A stretch of DNA of 32,966 bases, from the NCBI GenBank assembly GCA_035540915.1, contig DATLFQ010000174.1, forward strand, positions 1 to 32,966, in the 5' to 3' direction. Under the pieces are notes generated by a model. It was not told the origin of the DNA. It was given only the letters and a program-made list of their open reading frames with translations, and made no database searches. The stretch comes from DATLFQ01 sp035540915. Lineage in GTDB: Bacteria; Actinomycetota; Acidimicrobiia; Acidimicrobiales; GCA-2861595. Made by a program: the position numbers and the translations under genes. Below, piece after piece: positions 15,351 to 22,635 of the stretch (position 1 is its first letter; each line of letters starts with the position of its first letter).

Positions 15351-15397
15351 CGGTCCGGGCCGCCGCCGGGTCCCTAGGTGCACATGCCACCTATCCG

Positions 15398-15410
15398 AAC
15401 AGAATCTGTT
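15398..15410. promoter_or_regulatory. Palindrome AACAGAATCTGTT, candidate operator
   Basis: A perfect 6+1+6 palindrome in an unusually AT-rich patch of the 113-bp spacer before the Asp-box gene. It begins 66 nt before that gene's ATG. The position and symmetry suggest binding by a dimeric regulator. No regulator can be assigned. Confidence 0.4.
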
Positions 15411-15463
15411 ATTGCACGACCCCGGGCGGGATGGTTCGATGCGGCGGGAGGAATCAGAGCTTG

Positions 15464-17668
15464 ATGAGAGGGCGAGGTGGCCAGGCTCGGGCCGAGCCAC
15501 CAGCCCTGTCGTCGCCCGGCTGTCCCGGGGCAGCCCCCACCTGCTGTCCCGGGCAGCCGCCTCCTCCCCGGCGGTGGCGCCTCCTCGGCGCCCTCGCCGC
15601 GGCCGTGGTGGCCGTTGCTCCCACTCTGGTGCCGTCGCCGGCGGGCGGCGTACCCCCCCAGGCCGAGCCTCTGGTCCAGGTCTCGGGCGCCAGCCCGTTC
15701 CGCGACTGCACCGCCGACGACCCCGCCGCCCAGGCCGGGCAGGTGTTCGTGGACAGCGAGGTCGAGCCGTGGCTGACCGTGAACCCGGCCGACCCCCGCC
15801 AGGTGGCCGGCCTGTGGCAGCAGGACCGGTGGTCCAACGGCGGTGCCCGCGGCCTGGTCGCCGGCTCCAGCCACGACGGCGGCCGGACGTGGGTCACCGC
15901 CCCGCTGCCCGGCGTCTCGGTGTGCTCGGGAGGCCAGTTCCTGCGGGCCACCGACCCCTGGCTCAGCTTCGGGCCGACCGGCGAGCTGTACGCGATCAGC
16001 CTGTCCCTCAACGGCCCGGCCGACCCGGCCCACGGGCTGCTGGTCAGCAGGTCGCCCGACGGCGGCCGGACCTGGGGGCCGCCCGTCCCGATCGTCGTCG
16101 AGAGCATCACCGGCGTGTTGAACGACAAGCAGTCGCTCACGGCCGACCCCACCGACCGGCGGTTCGCCTACGCCGTCTGGGACCGGCTGGCCACGCCGGT
16201 GGCCGGCCCGTTCAGCGGCCCCACGTACTTCGCCCGGACCACTGACGGCGGCGCCACCTGGGAGCCGGCCCGCCCCGTCCTGGACCTCGGCCCCGACAAC
16301 CAGACCCTCGGCAACCAGATCGCGGTGCTGCCCGACGGCACGCTGGTCAACATCTTCTCCGCCATCCGCAACAGGCCCACCCGCCGGACCGACATCGCCG
16401 TCATCCGCTCGACCGACAAGGGCGCCACCTGGTCGGAGCCCGTCGTCGTCGACCGCCAGGTCACCGTGGCTGTCACCGACCCGCAGAGCGCCGACCCGCT
16501 GCGGGTGGGCGGCTTCATCCCCGACGTGGCCGTGGACCGCCGCTCGGGCATGGCCTACGCCGTCTGGGAGGACGGTCGCTTCGAGCCCGGCGTCGCCGGC
16601 GTGGCCTTCTCGCAGTCCGCCGACGGTGGGCGCAGCTGGACGCCGGCCGTGCGGGTCAACCGCACGACGGCCTCCGAGTCGGTGCGCAACCAGCAGGCCT
16701 TCCTCCCCCAGGTCGACGTCACCGACGACGGCACGGTCGTGGTGACGTCCAGCGACTTCCGCAACAACGACGCAGCCCCCGACCTGCGCACCGACACCTT
16801 CGCCGTCCACTGCCACGGCGGCTGCGCCGACCCGGCCAACTGGGGCGAGGAGGCGCGCCTCACCGACACGTCGTTCGACATGCGCCTGGCGCCGGTGGCC
16901 CGGGGCTTCTTCGTCGGCGACTACACCGGCCTCGGCCACGCCGGCAACGACGCCCTGGCCCTGTTCCCGCAGACCGCGCCGGGCGACCCGTCGAGCGTCT
17001 ACCTCCGACGGGTGCGCGTCGGCCCGCCGCCGCCGCCACCACCGGCGGACCGGTACCGGTTGGCGGCCGCCGACGGTGGGGTCTTCGCGTTCGGCCAGGC
17101 CCGCTTCACGGGATCGGCCGGCGGCGTCGCACTGCGCAGCCCGGTGGTGGGGTCGGCGGCCACGCCGGCCGGCGACGGCTACTGGCTGGTGGCCGCCGAC
17201 GGCGGGGTGTTCGCCTTCGGCGACGCGCGCTTCCTGGGGTCGACGGGTGGGCTGCGGCTGGCCCGGCCCATCGTCGGGATGGCAGCCACGCCCAGCGGCG
17301 ACGGGTACTGGCTGGTGGCTGCCGACGGCGGGGTCTTCGCCTTCGGCGAGGCCCGCTTCCTGGGGTCGACCGGCGCCCTGCCGCTGCGCAGCCCCGTGGT
17401 CGGCCTGGCCTCGACCCCGGGCGGCGACGGCTACTGGCTGGTGGCCGCCGACGGCGGGGTGTTCGCCTTCGGGGCGGCCCACTTCGCCGGTTCGGCGGGC
17501 GGCGCACCGCTGGCCCTGCCCGTGGTGGGGTTGGCGCCCACGCCCAGCGGCGGCGGCTACTGGCTGGTGGCCTCCGACGGCGGGGTGTTCGCCTTCGGCG
17601 ACGCCCGCTTCCTGGGCTCGACCGGTGCGCTGCGGCTGCGCAGCCCCGTGGTCGCCATCACCCGCTGA
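15464..17668 (+). CDS. Secreted Asp-box (BNR/sialidase-like propeller) protein with five C-terminal 42-residue repeats
   Basis: 734 residues. A long basic N-terminus leads to a signal segment (RRWRLLGALAAAVVAVAPTLV, 37-55). Five Asp boxes, S/TxDxGxT/SW, occur near 136, 197, 259, 316 and 385, as in sialidase-type beta-propellers. Nothing shows a complete sialidase active site, so the enzyme activity is open. After PPPPPPPADRY (about 520) come five repeats of roughly 42 residues built on GYWLVAADGGVFAFGDARFLGSTG, ending at the stop. This repeat is familiar from actinobacterial secreted proteins and probably forms another propeller or binding domain. GGGAGG (15446-15451) precedes the start; TTG 15461 and ATG 15431 are alternatives. 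The gene converges on the copper-storage gene, with 12 bp between stops. Confidence 0.85.
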   Translation: MRGRGGQARAEPPALSSPGCPGAAPTCCPGQPPPPRRWRLLGALAAAVVAVAPTLVPSPAGGVPPQAEPLVQVSGASPFRDCTADDPAAQAGQVFVDSEVEPWLTVNPADPRQVAGLWQQDRWSNGGARGLVAGSSHDGGRTWVTAPLPGVSVCSGGQFLRATDPWLSFGPTGELYAISLSLNGPADPAHGLLVSRSPDGGRTWGPPVPIVVESITGVLNDKQSLTADPTDRRFAYAVWDRLATPVAGPFSGPTYFARTTDGGATWEPARPVLDLGPDNQTLGNQIAVLPDGTLVNIFSAIRNRPTRRTDIAVIRSTDKGATWSEPVVVDRQVTVAVTDPQSADPLRVGGFIPDVAVDRRSGMAYAVWEDGRFEPGVAGVAFSQSADGGRSWTPAVRVNRTTASESVRNQQAFLPQVDVTDDGTVVVTSSDFRNNDAAPDLRTDTFAVHCHGGCADPANWGEEARLTDTSFDMRLAPVARGFFVGDYTGLGHAGNDALALFPQTAPGDPSSVYLRRVRVGPPPPPPPADRYRLAAADGGVFAFGQARFTGSAGGVALRSPVVGSAATPAGDGYWLVAADGGVFAFGDARFLGSTGGLRLARPIVGMAATPSGDGYWLVAADGGVFAFGEARFLGSTGALPLRSPVVGLASTPGGDGYWLVAADGGVFAFGAAHFAGSAGGAPLALPVVGLAPTPSGGGYWLVASDGGVFAFGDARFLGSTGALRLRSPVVAITR
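17045..17665 (+). repeat. Five tandem 126-bp coding repeats
   Basis: The core GGCGACGGCTACTGG or a close variant recurs at 17171, 17297, 17423 and 17549, exactly 126 bp apart, with a diverged first unit beginning near 17045. Each unit encodes 42 residues. Neighbouring units are nearly identical over stretches of 30 bp or more, so copy number could change by recombination. This is in-frame protein repetition, not a CRISPR array. Confidence 0.9.
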
Positions 17669-17680
17669 GGTCGCTGACCG

Positions 17681-18085
17681 CTACTCGAACGCAGCGAGCA
17701 GCTCCTCGCAGGCGAGCTCGCAGCGGTCGCATGCCTCGGCGCACACCCGGCAGTGCTCGTGCATCCCGGCGTGCTCGCCACACTCTTCACCGCAGCTCCG
17801 GCAGGCCGTGGCGCACGCCTCCAGCAGGGCCTGGGTGACCAAGGGGTCGTAGCCGGTCTGGCGGGACAGCAGGCGGCCGGTGGCGCCGCAGATGTCGGCG
17901 CAGTCCAGGTTGAGCCGGATGCAGCGGGCCAGGTCGGCGACCGTCTCCTCGCCGAGGCAGGCGTCGGCGCAGGCGGTGCACGCCTGTTCGCACTCGAAGC
18001 AGGCCTCGATGCAACGAGCCAGCGCCTCCATGTCGAAGTCCGGGGCGCTGGGGGTGGTGCGGAGCATCTCGCGGGTCGCCGTCAT
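17681..18085 (-). CDS. Cys-rich four-helix-bundle copper-storage-like protein (DUF326/Csp family)
   Basis: 134 residues with 18 cysteines, mostly in helical CxxC and CxxxC spacing: CIEACFECEQACTACADAC, CIRLNLDCADIC, CATACRSCGEEC, CRVCAEACDRC. Csp proteins bind many Cu(I) ions with Cys rows lining a four-helix bundle. There is no Tat or Sec signal, so it resembles cytosolic Csp3. AGGAGG lies 5 nt before the ATG, one of the best ribosome sites in the window. It starts only 35 bp after the last ccm gene on the same strand and is probably read through from it. A link between cytochrome maturation and copper handling, for example haem-copper oxidase assembly, is inference. Confidence 0.88.
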   Translation of the reverse strand: MTATREMLRTTPSAPDFDMEALARCIEACFECEQACTACADACLGEETVADLARCIRLNLDCADICGATGRLLSRQTGYDPLVTQALLEACATACRSCGEECGEHAGMHEHCRVCAEACDRCELACEELLAAFE

Positions 18086-18120
18086 CACTGCCTCCTGGGA
18101 GAGTGGGGTCGCCCGTGCCC

Positions 18121-18933
18121 CTACCCCGCGGGCGGCGGGGCCATGTCCGTTTCGGCCAGCGCCTGGCGCAGGACGTCCTCCGCCGTCGTGCGGTAGAGCC
18201 GGGGACCGTCGCCGGCCAGGAAGGCCCGCATCTCGGCGGCGGCAGCGGCCGGGTCGCGCTTGTCGACGAACATCACCAGCCCTCGGAAGTAGTGGGCGTC
18301 GGGGTAGGCCGGGTCGACGGCGATGGCCCGCTCGATGGAGGCCAGGCCCCGCCCGGTCAGTTCCTCCTTCAGCTCGGGGGTGGCCGCCTGCCGGCCGGCC
18401 AGCAGGACGAACCAGCCCCGGTAGGTCAGGGCCTCGGGCTGGTCGGGCACCTCGCGCAGGACTTCGTCCCACACCTTGATGGCCTCGAGGGTGCGGCCCT
18501 CACCCACCAGCACCCGGGCCCGCGCCATGGCCGCCGACGGGCCGGTGGCCTCGATGGATCCGCTGGCCGGCTCCCCCGGCAGGCGCTCGCCGGCCGAGCG
18601 GGCCACCAGCGCGCCGGCCCCGGCCGCCACCGCCACGACCACGGCGGCCGTCGCCAACGACCGCCGCCCCCGCCGTCCTCGCCCGCTGGGAGGCGCAGCG
18701 GCCGGCGCCTGCTCGCCTTTGTGGACTTCACCCCGCTCGGCCCCGGACTTCTCGACAGAAGCGGCCGCAGTTGGGGCCTCCAGGGCGCGCAGGGCGGCGG
18801 CGGCCCGGGCGGTGTAGCCGTCGCGGAGGGCGACGTAGTCCTCCTCGGCCAGATCGCCGGCTGCCCGCTCGGCCTCCAGGTCGGCCAGGGACCGCAGCAG
18901 AAAGTCCCGCTCCTCGTGCAGCTGGTCGTTCAC
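18121..18933 (-). CDS. ccmI: CcmI/CycH-like TPR protein of cytochrome c maturation
   Basis: 270 residues. The N-terminal part (HEERDFLLRSLADLEAERAAGDLAEEDYVALRDGY) is the short segment typical of CcmI-like proteins. A membrane helix at about 92-110 and a C-terminal TPR region (AMARARVLVGEGRTLEAIKVWDEVL, ALTYRGWFVLLAG, GLASIERAIAVDPAYPDAHYFRGLVMF) follow. CcmI holds the apocytochrome C-terminus for the CcmFH ligase. GTG 18933 overlaps the ccmH stop as GTGA. Its position directly after ccmH is the main support for naming it CcmI rather than a generic TPR protein. Confidence 0.78.
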   Translation of the reverse strand: MNDQLHEERDFLLRSLADLEAERAAGDLAEEDYVALRDGYTARAAAALRALEAPTAAASVEKSGAERGEVHKGEQAPAAAPPSGRGRRGRRSLATAAVVVAVAAGAGALVARSAGERLPGEPASGSIEATGPSAAMARARVLVGEGRTLEAIKVWDEVLREVPDQPEALTYRGWFVLLAGRQAATPELKEELTGRGLASIERAIAVDPAYPDAHYFRGLVMFVDKRDPAAAAAEMRAFLAGDGPRLYRTTAEDVLRQALAETDMAPPPAG

Positions 18934-19385
18934 CGGTCCAGCGCCCGGGCCACCAGGGCCCGGTCCTCGTCGGTCACCGTCCCCGCCGGCACGGCCCGCC
19001 ACCGGCGGAACGCCGCGACCAGGGCGGCGCCGGCCAGCACCAGGGCCACCACGGGCAGGGCCCACACCAACGCGCCGACACCCGACGACGGGGGCGTCAG
19101 CAGGACGTCGTCGCCGTAGCGGCTTACCAGGAAGCGCAGGATCTCGGCGTCGCTGTCGCCGTCGTCCACCCGGCTGCGGATCTCCTCCCGGATCGCCTTG
19201 GAGGAGGCCGCCTCGGACTCGGCCGCCGACAGCCCGTCACAGGTGGGGCAGCGGACCTTGGCGGACAGGCGCTCGGTGCGCCGGGCCGGGGTGTCGGGCC
19301 CGGCCTCGCCCCGGCTGCCCACGAACAGCGCCCCGCTGACGACCACGAGAAGCGCCACCAGCGCCAGCCGCGGCGACCGGGTCAT
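18930..19385 (-). CDS. ccmH: CcmH/CycL thiol-oxidoreductase of cytochrome c maturation
   Basis: 151 residues with an N-terminal signal or anchor (LALVALLVVVSGALFVG) and the family motif RCPTCDGLSAAESEAA (Cys46, Cys49), the counterpart of RCxxCQxxSxxDSxA. It also has SRYGDDVLLTPP and a second membrane helix (GVGALVWALPVVALVLAGAALVAAF). CcmH reduces the CxxCH disulfide of apocytochrome c for haem ligation on the outer face of the membrane. ATG 19385 overlaps the ccmG stop as ATGA, and the stop overlaps the ccmI GTG. Confidence 0.92.
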   Translation of the reverse strand: MTRSPRLALVALLVVVSGALFVGSRGEAGPDTPARRTERLSAKVRCPTCDGLSAAESEAASSKAIREEIRSRVDDGDSDAEILRFLVSRYGDDVLLTPPSSGVGALVWALPVVALVLAGAALVAAFRRWRAVPAGTVTDEDRALVARALDR

Positions 19386-19972
19386 CCCAGCACCGCCTGG
19401 GCCTGGCGCAGGAAGCGGTCCAGTCCGTCGGCGCTGACACCCCCGACGATCCGGTCGACGACGATGCCGCCCGGCGTGATCAGGAACGACTCGGGGACGC
19501 CCAGCACGCCGAAGTCCACCTTGGCCCGGGAGCTGTCGATGACGGGCCAGTCGCCCCCGCGCTCGCGGAAGAACGACCGCACGTCCCCCGGATCGTCGTC
19601 GTAGACGACCGCCACCACCTGCACCTCGGCGGGCGCGTGGCGCTCCGAGAAACGGATCAGCTCGGGATGCTCCTTGAGGCAGGGGACGCACCAGGTGGCG
19701 AAGAAGTTCACCACCACCCAGCGGCCCCGGAAGTCGCTCAGGCGGGTCACGGTGCCGTCGAGGTCGGGCCCCTGGACCTCGGGCGCCGGCTGGCCCCGGA
19801 GCGGGCTGGCGGCGACGATGTCGCCGGCGTTGGGCCGGGTGGCCAGCACCGCCACCAGGGCGACCACCACAAGGCCGACGGCGACAGCGGCCCGGCGGGC
19901 GGTGCGGGGCCGCCGCTGCGGCGGCGGGCCGGGCCGGGCCTCGTCGGCCAGGGCCGCCGGCACCCCGGTCAC
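19382..19972 (-). CDS. ccmG: CcmG/DsbE thioredoxin-like protein
   Basis: 196 residues. A Pro/Arg-rich cytoplasmic tail and one membrane anchor (AAVAVGLVVVALVAVLA, 28-44) precede a thioredoxin domain. The domain has the active site NFFATWCVPCLKEHPEL (Cys95, Cys98), QVVAVVYDDDPGDVRSFF, and the cis-Pro loop GVLGVPESFLITPGGIVV. CcmG passes electrons from CcdA or DsbD to the CcmH/apocytochrome thiols. GTG 19972 overlaps the ccmF stop as GTGA. The DsbE-like GVPE motif, together with its place in the operon, supports CcmG over a general ResA. Confidence 0.92.
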   Translation of the reverse strand: MTGVPAALADEARPGPPPQRRPRTARRAAVAVGLVVVALVAVLATRPNAGDIVAASPLRGQPAPEVQGPDLDGTVTRLSDFRGRWVVVNFFATWCVPCLKEHPELIRFSERHAPAEVQVVAVVYDDDPGDVRSFFRERGGDWPVIDSSRAKVDFGVLGVPESFLITPGGIVVDRIVGGVSADGLDRFLRQAQAVLG

Positions 19973-22011
19973 GACGCCACCGGCGCCGGATCGGGGTCGC
20001 CGGCCGCGACCGGCTCCGGCACGGCCTTGCGCTCGTCGTGGGCCGCTGGCGGGCGCGCGTCCCCCGAGGCCGCCCCCGGCACCGGGGCCGACGCGGCGTC
20101 GGTCGGCCGGCGGCGGCGGCCGGGGACGGCGGCCATGGCGGTGCCCACCGCCATCAGCGCCCCGCCGATCCACAGCCACACCACCAGCGGCTGCACGATG
20201 ACGGCCAGCACCACCTCCTCGTCGGCCTGGCGGGGGAGGCTGATGACGCTCAGGTAGACGTCGTCGACCAGCCCGGTCTTCACCGACGGCGTGCCGATGG
20301 CCTGCGTGCCGTTCGGGAACAGGTTGAGCGACGGGCTGTAGATCCGCCCGCCGTCGATGCGCACGTCGGCGATCTCGGCCCGCCGGTTGGGGTGCACCAC
20401 GGTGCGGTGGCCGACGTAGGTCACCGTATGGCCGTCGAGAGTGGCCGACTCGCCGGGCCTCAGCCGGAACTCGGCCCGCGAGCCGTAGCCCGAGCTGGCC
20501 GCGAACGCGACTGCGATGAGCACCACGCCCAGGTGGACGACCATGCCGCCGTTGGCCCGGCCGACCAGCCCCCGCCAGCCCTGGCGGCGGGCCGACAGGG
20601 CGAGCTGGCGGACGGCGGCGGCGGCGGCGAACGTCCCGAGCCCGAAGGCCAGCAGCGGCGCCAGCCCCCGCAGGCCGGCGGCGACGCAGACCACCAGGAC
20701 GGCGGCCGCCGTCCACGCCGGCCAGCGCAGGCGGTGCCACAGCAGCTCGCCCGTCGCCTTGCGCCAGGGCAGCGCCGGCCCCATGGCCATGAGGAACAAC
20801 AGGCACAGGGCGACGGGCGTGGCCATGCGGTCGAAGTACGGGCGGCCGACGGTCACCCGCTCGCCGTTGAGCGCCTCGGCCAGCAGCGGGAAGACCGTGC
20901 CCAGCAGCACGACGAAGGCGAAGGCACCGAAGAGCACGTTGTTGGCCAGGAAGGCGCCCTCCCGCGACACCGGCGAGTCGATGGTGCCCGGCGACCGGAG
21001 CAGGTCGCCCCGCCAGCCGATGAGACCGACGCCCACGACGACGACCACCGCGAACAGCCCCAGCACCGCCGGCCCGATGGGCGACTCGGTGAACGCGTGC
21101 ACGGAGTCCAAGACGCCCGAGCGGGTGAGGAAGGTGCCCAGGATGGTCAGGCTGAAGGTGGCCACTAGCAGCGACAGGTTCCAGACCCGCAGCATCCCCC
21201 GGCGCTCCTGCACCATGACCGAGTGCAGGTAGGCCGTCCCGGTCAGCCAGGGCAGGAACGACGCGTTCTCGACCGGGTCCCAGGCCCAGTACCCGCCCCA
21301 GCCCAGCACCTCGTAGGACCACCAGGCGCCCAGGATGATGCCGGCGGTGAGGAACCCCCACGCGAACAGCGTCCAGCGCCGGGTCTCCACCAGCCAGCCC
21401 TCGCCCAGGCGGCCGGTGGCCAGCGCGGCGACGGCGAAGGCGAACGGGATCGTGAAGCCGACGTAGCCCAGGTACAGCATCGGCGGGTGGAACGCCATCA
21501 GGGGATGGTTCTGCAGCAACGGGTTCGGCCCGGTGCCGTCGGCCGGGATCTGGCCCACGACCTCCCGGAAGGGGTTGGCCGGCCCCAGCATCAGCGCGAA
21601 GAAGAACACCGCCACGGCCAGCCCGACCACCGTGGCCCAGGCCACCAGGGGGTCGGAGGCCCGGTCCTTGAAGCGGCGGGCCATGACGGCCAGGTAGCCG
21701 GCCAGGACCAGGGCCCACAGCAGGATGGAACCCTCGAGCGCACCCCACAGGGAGGCGACGGTATAGATCAGCGGCGTCGAGCGGGCGTGGTTGTCGACCA
21801 CGTACTCCAGCGAGAAGTCATGCGTGATCAGCGCCCGCTCCATGACCACCGCGGCCACCACGGCGGCGGCCAGGACCACCCAGACGTAGCGCTGGCCCCG
21901 GCGCAGCAGGACCGGGCGGCGGCCGGCCAGCCCGGCGCCGAGGGTGGCCAGCCCGCCGAGCGCGGCCAGCAGGCCGAGCAGCACCGCGCTGCGGCCGAGC
22001 AGCGAGCTCAC
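19969..22011 (-). CDS. ccmF: CcmF haem lyase subunit
   Basis: A 680-residue polytopic membrane protein of the haem-handling family. The WWD domain WGGYWAWDPVENASFLPWL is at 237-255. Conserved histidines occur in LLQNHPLMAFHPPMLYLGYVG (His169, His175), with ERALITHDFSLEYVVDNHARSTPLIYTVASLWGALEGSILLW near the start. CcmF takes haem from CcmE and forms the thioether bonds with CcmH/I. The length matches the family (about 640-680). GTG 22011 overlaps the ccmE stop as GTGA and the ccmF stop overlaps the ccmG start, so translation is coupled on both sides. The Pro/Ala-rich C-terminal tail of about 50 residues is likely disordered. Confidence 0.95.
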   Translation of the reverse strand: MSSLLGRSAVLLGLLAALGGLATLGAGLAGRRPVLLRRGQRYVWVVLAAAVVAAVVMERALITHDFSLEYVVDNHARSTPLIYTVASLWGALEGSILLWALVLAGYLAVMARRFKDRASDPLVAWATVVGLAVAVFFFALMLGPANPFREVVGQIPADGTGPNPLLQNHPLMAFHPPMLYLGYVGFTIPFAFAVAALATGRLGEGWLVETRRWTLFAWGFLTAGIILGAWWSYEVLGWGGYWAWDPVENASFLPWLTGTAYLHSVMVQERRGMLRVWNLSLLVATFSLTILGTFLTRSGVLDSVHAFTESPIGPAVLGLFAVVVVVGVGLIGWRGDLLRSPGTIDSPVSREGAFLANNVLFGAFAFVVLLGTVFPLLAEALNGERVTVGRPYFDRMATPVALCLLFLMAMGPALPWRKATGELLWHRLRWPAWTAAAVLVVCVAAGLRGLAPLLAFGLGTFAAAAAVRQLALSARRQGWRGLVGRANGGMVVHLGVVLIAVAFAASSGYGSRAEFRLRPGESATLDGHTVTYVGHRTVVHPNRRAEIADVRIDGGRIYSPSLNLFPNGTQAIGTPSVKTGLVDDVYLSVISLPRQADEEVVLAVIVQPLVVWLWIGGALMAVGTAMAAVPGRRRRPTDAASAPVPGAASGDARPPAAHDERKAVPEPVAAGDPDPAPVAS

Positions 22012-22499
22012 GGTGCCGGCGTGGCGGCGGTCGGGACCTGGTAGTCCGCCACGCGGTCGGGGTTCTCGGCCCGGTACTCCGAGGTGTGGCGCACCAGGAT
22101 CCGGTCGCTGCGGTAGCGGTCCCCGTCCCAGCGGCCCTCCATCACCACCGGGATGCCGGGCTGGAACAGCTCGGGCACCTCGCCGTCGTGCACCACGGAC
22201 ACCATGGCGCCGGCCTCGCCACGCACGGTGAAGTCGACCTCGCTCCCGGTGTCCCGCACGCTGCCGGCCAGGACCATCCCCTCCAGCCGGAAGCGGCGCT
22301 CGCCCAGGCTGGCCCGCTCGGCCACCGCCTCGTCGGCCGTCTTGAAGTAGACCGTGGCGTTGCTGAGGCCCTGGAACACCAGGAAGCCCAGCGCGGCCAG
22401 GACGACCAGGCCCACGGCCCACAGCCGCCGGTTGCGGGCACGGGCGGGCGGAGGCACCGGCCCAGGGGCCGGTGGGCCCGGGCTGGTGGTGGCGGTCAC
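22008..22499 (-). CDS. ccmE: CcmE haem chaperone
   Basis: 163 residues with one N-terminal membrane helix (LWAVGLVVLAALGFLVFQGL, 26-45), then an OB-fold domain: FRLEGMVLAGSVR, VDFTVRGEAGAMVSVVHDGEVPELFQPGIPVVMEGRWDG. The haem-binding histidine is His138 in RHTSEY, giving the HxxxY form with Tyr142; E. coli has HDENY. The protein covalently holds haem delivered by CcmC and passes it to CcmF. GTG 22499 lies inside the ccmD stop region (1-nt shifted overlap). Confidence 0.94.
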   Translation of the reverse strand: MTATTSPGPPAPGPVPPPARARNRRLWAVGLVVLAALGFLVFQGLSNATVYFKTADEAVAERASLGERRFRLEGMVLAGSVRDTGSEVDFTVRGEAGAMVSVVHDGEVPELFQPGIPVVMEGRWDGDRYRSDRILVRHTSEYRAENPDRVADYQVPTAATPAP

Positions 22500-22603
22500 G
22501 AACCGCCGTCCCGACCTGGGACGCGGGCGCGGCGGCGGACCCGCAGGGCGTACAGGGCCAAGGTGGCGACGGTGATCCCGTAGCCGGCCAGGACGTAGCT
22601 CAC
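22496..22603 (-). CDS. ccmD: CcmD, 35-residue single-helix membrane peptide
   Basis: A small frame from GTG 22603 to TGA 22496 encodes 35 residues: MSYVLAGYGITVATLALYAL then VRRRARVPGRDGGS. The pattern of a short outer end, GYG or AYG, one membrane helix and an Arg-rich inner end is that of CcmD, which helps release haem-loaded CcmE from the CcmABC complex. It sits in the expected place between ccmC and ccmE, and its stop overlaps the ccmE GTG. It is too short for most default gene callers. The start lies in a 14-bp tandem repeat; earlier GTG copies in that repeat run into stops. Confidence 0.85.
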   Translation of the reverse strand: MSYVLAGYGITVATLALYALRVRRRARVPGRDGGS

Positions 22604-22635
22604 GTCGCAGCGCTCACGTCGCAGGGCTCACGTGG
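22598..22635. repeat. 14-bp tandem repeat at the ccmC/ccmD junction
   Basis: On the plus strand GCTCACGTCGCAG(C/G) occurs at 22598-22611 and 22612-22625, and GCTCACGTGG continues at 22626-22635. Read on the minus strand, each unit starts ACGTGAGC, containing a GTG and a TGA. The unit nearest ccmC provides the ccmC stop and the one nearest ccmD provides the ccmD start. This suggests an original GTGA overlap that was split by slippage duplication. Confidence 0.75.

Noticed and set aside
15374..17482. Long minus-strand open frame (702 codons) opposite the Asp-box gene
   Set aside because: It mirrors the repeats of the real gene and has no ribosome site or family motif. The plus strand has Asp boxes and a signal peptide.
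17045..17665. Regular 126-bp repeats considered as a CRISPR or satellite array
   Set aside because: The period is a multiple of three, the frame stays open, and the repeated product is a known type of secreted protein repeat. There are no distinct spacers.
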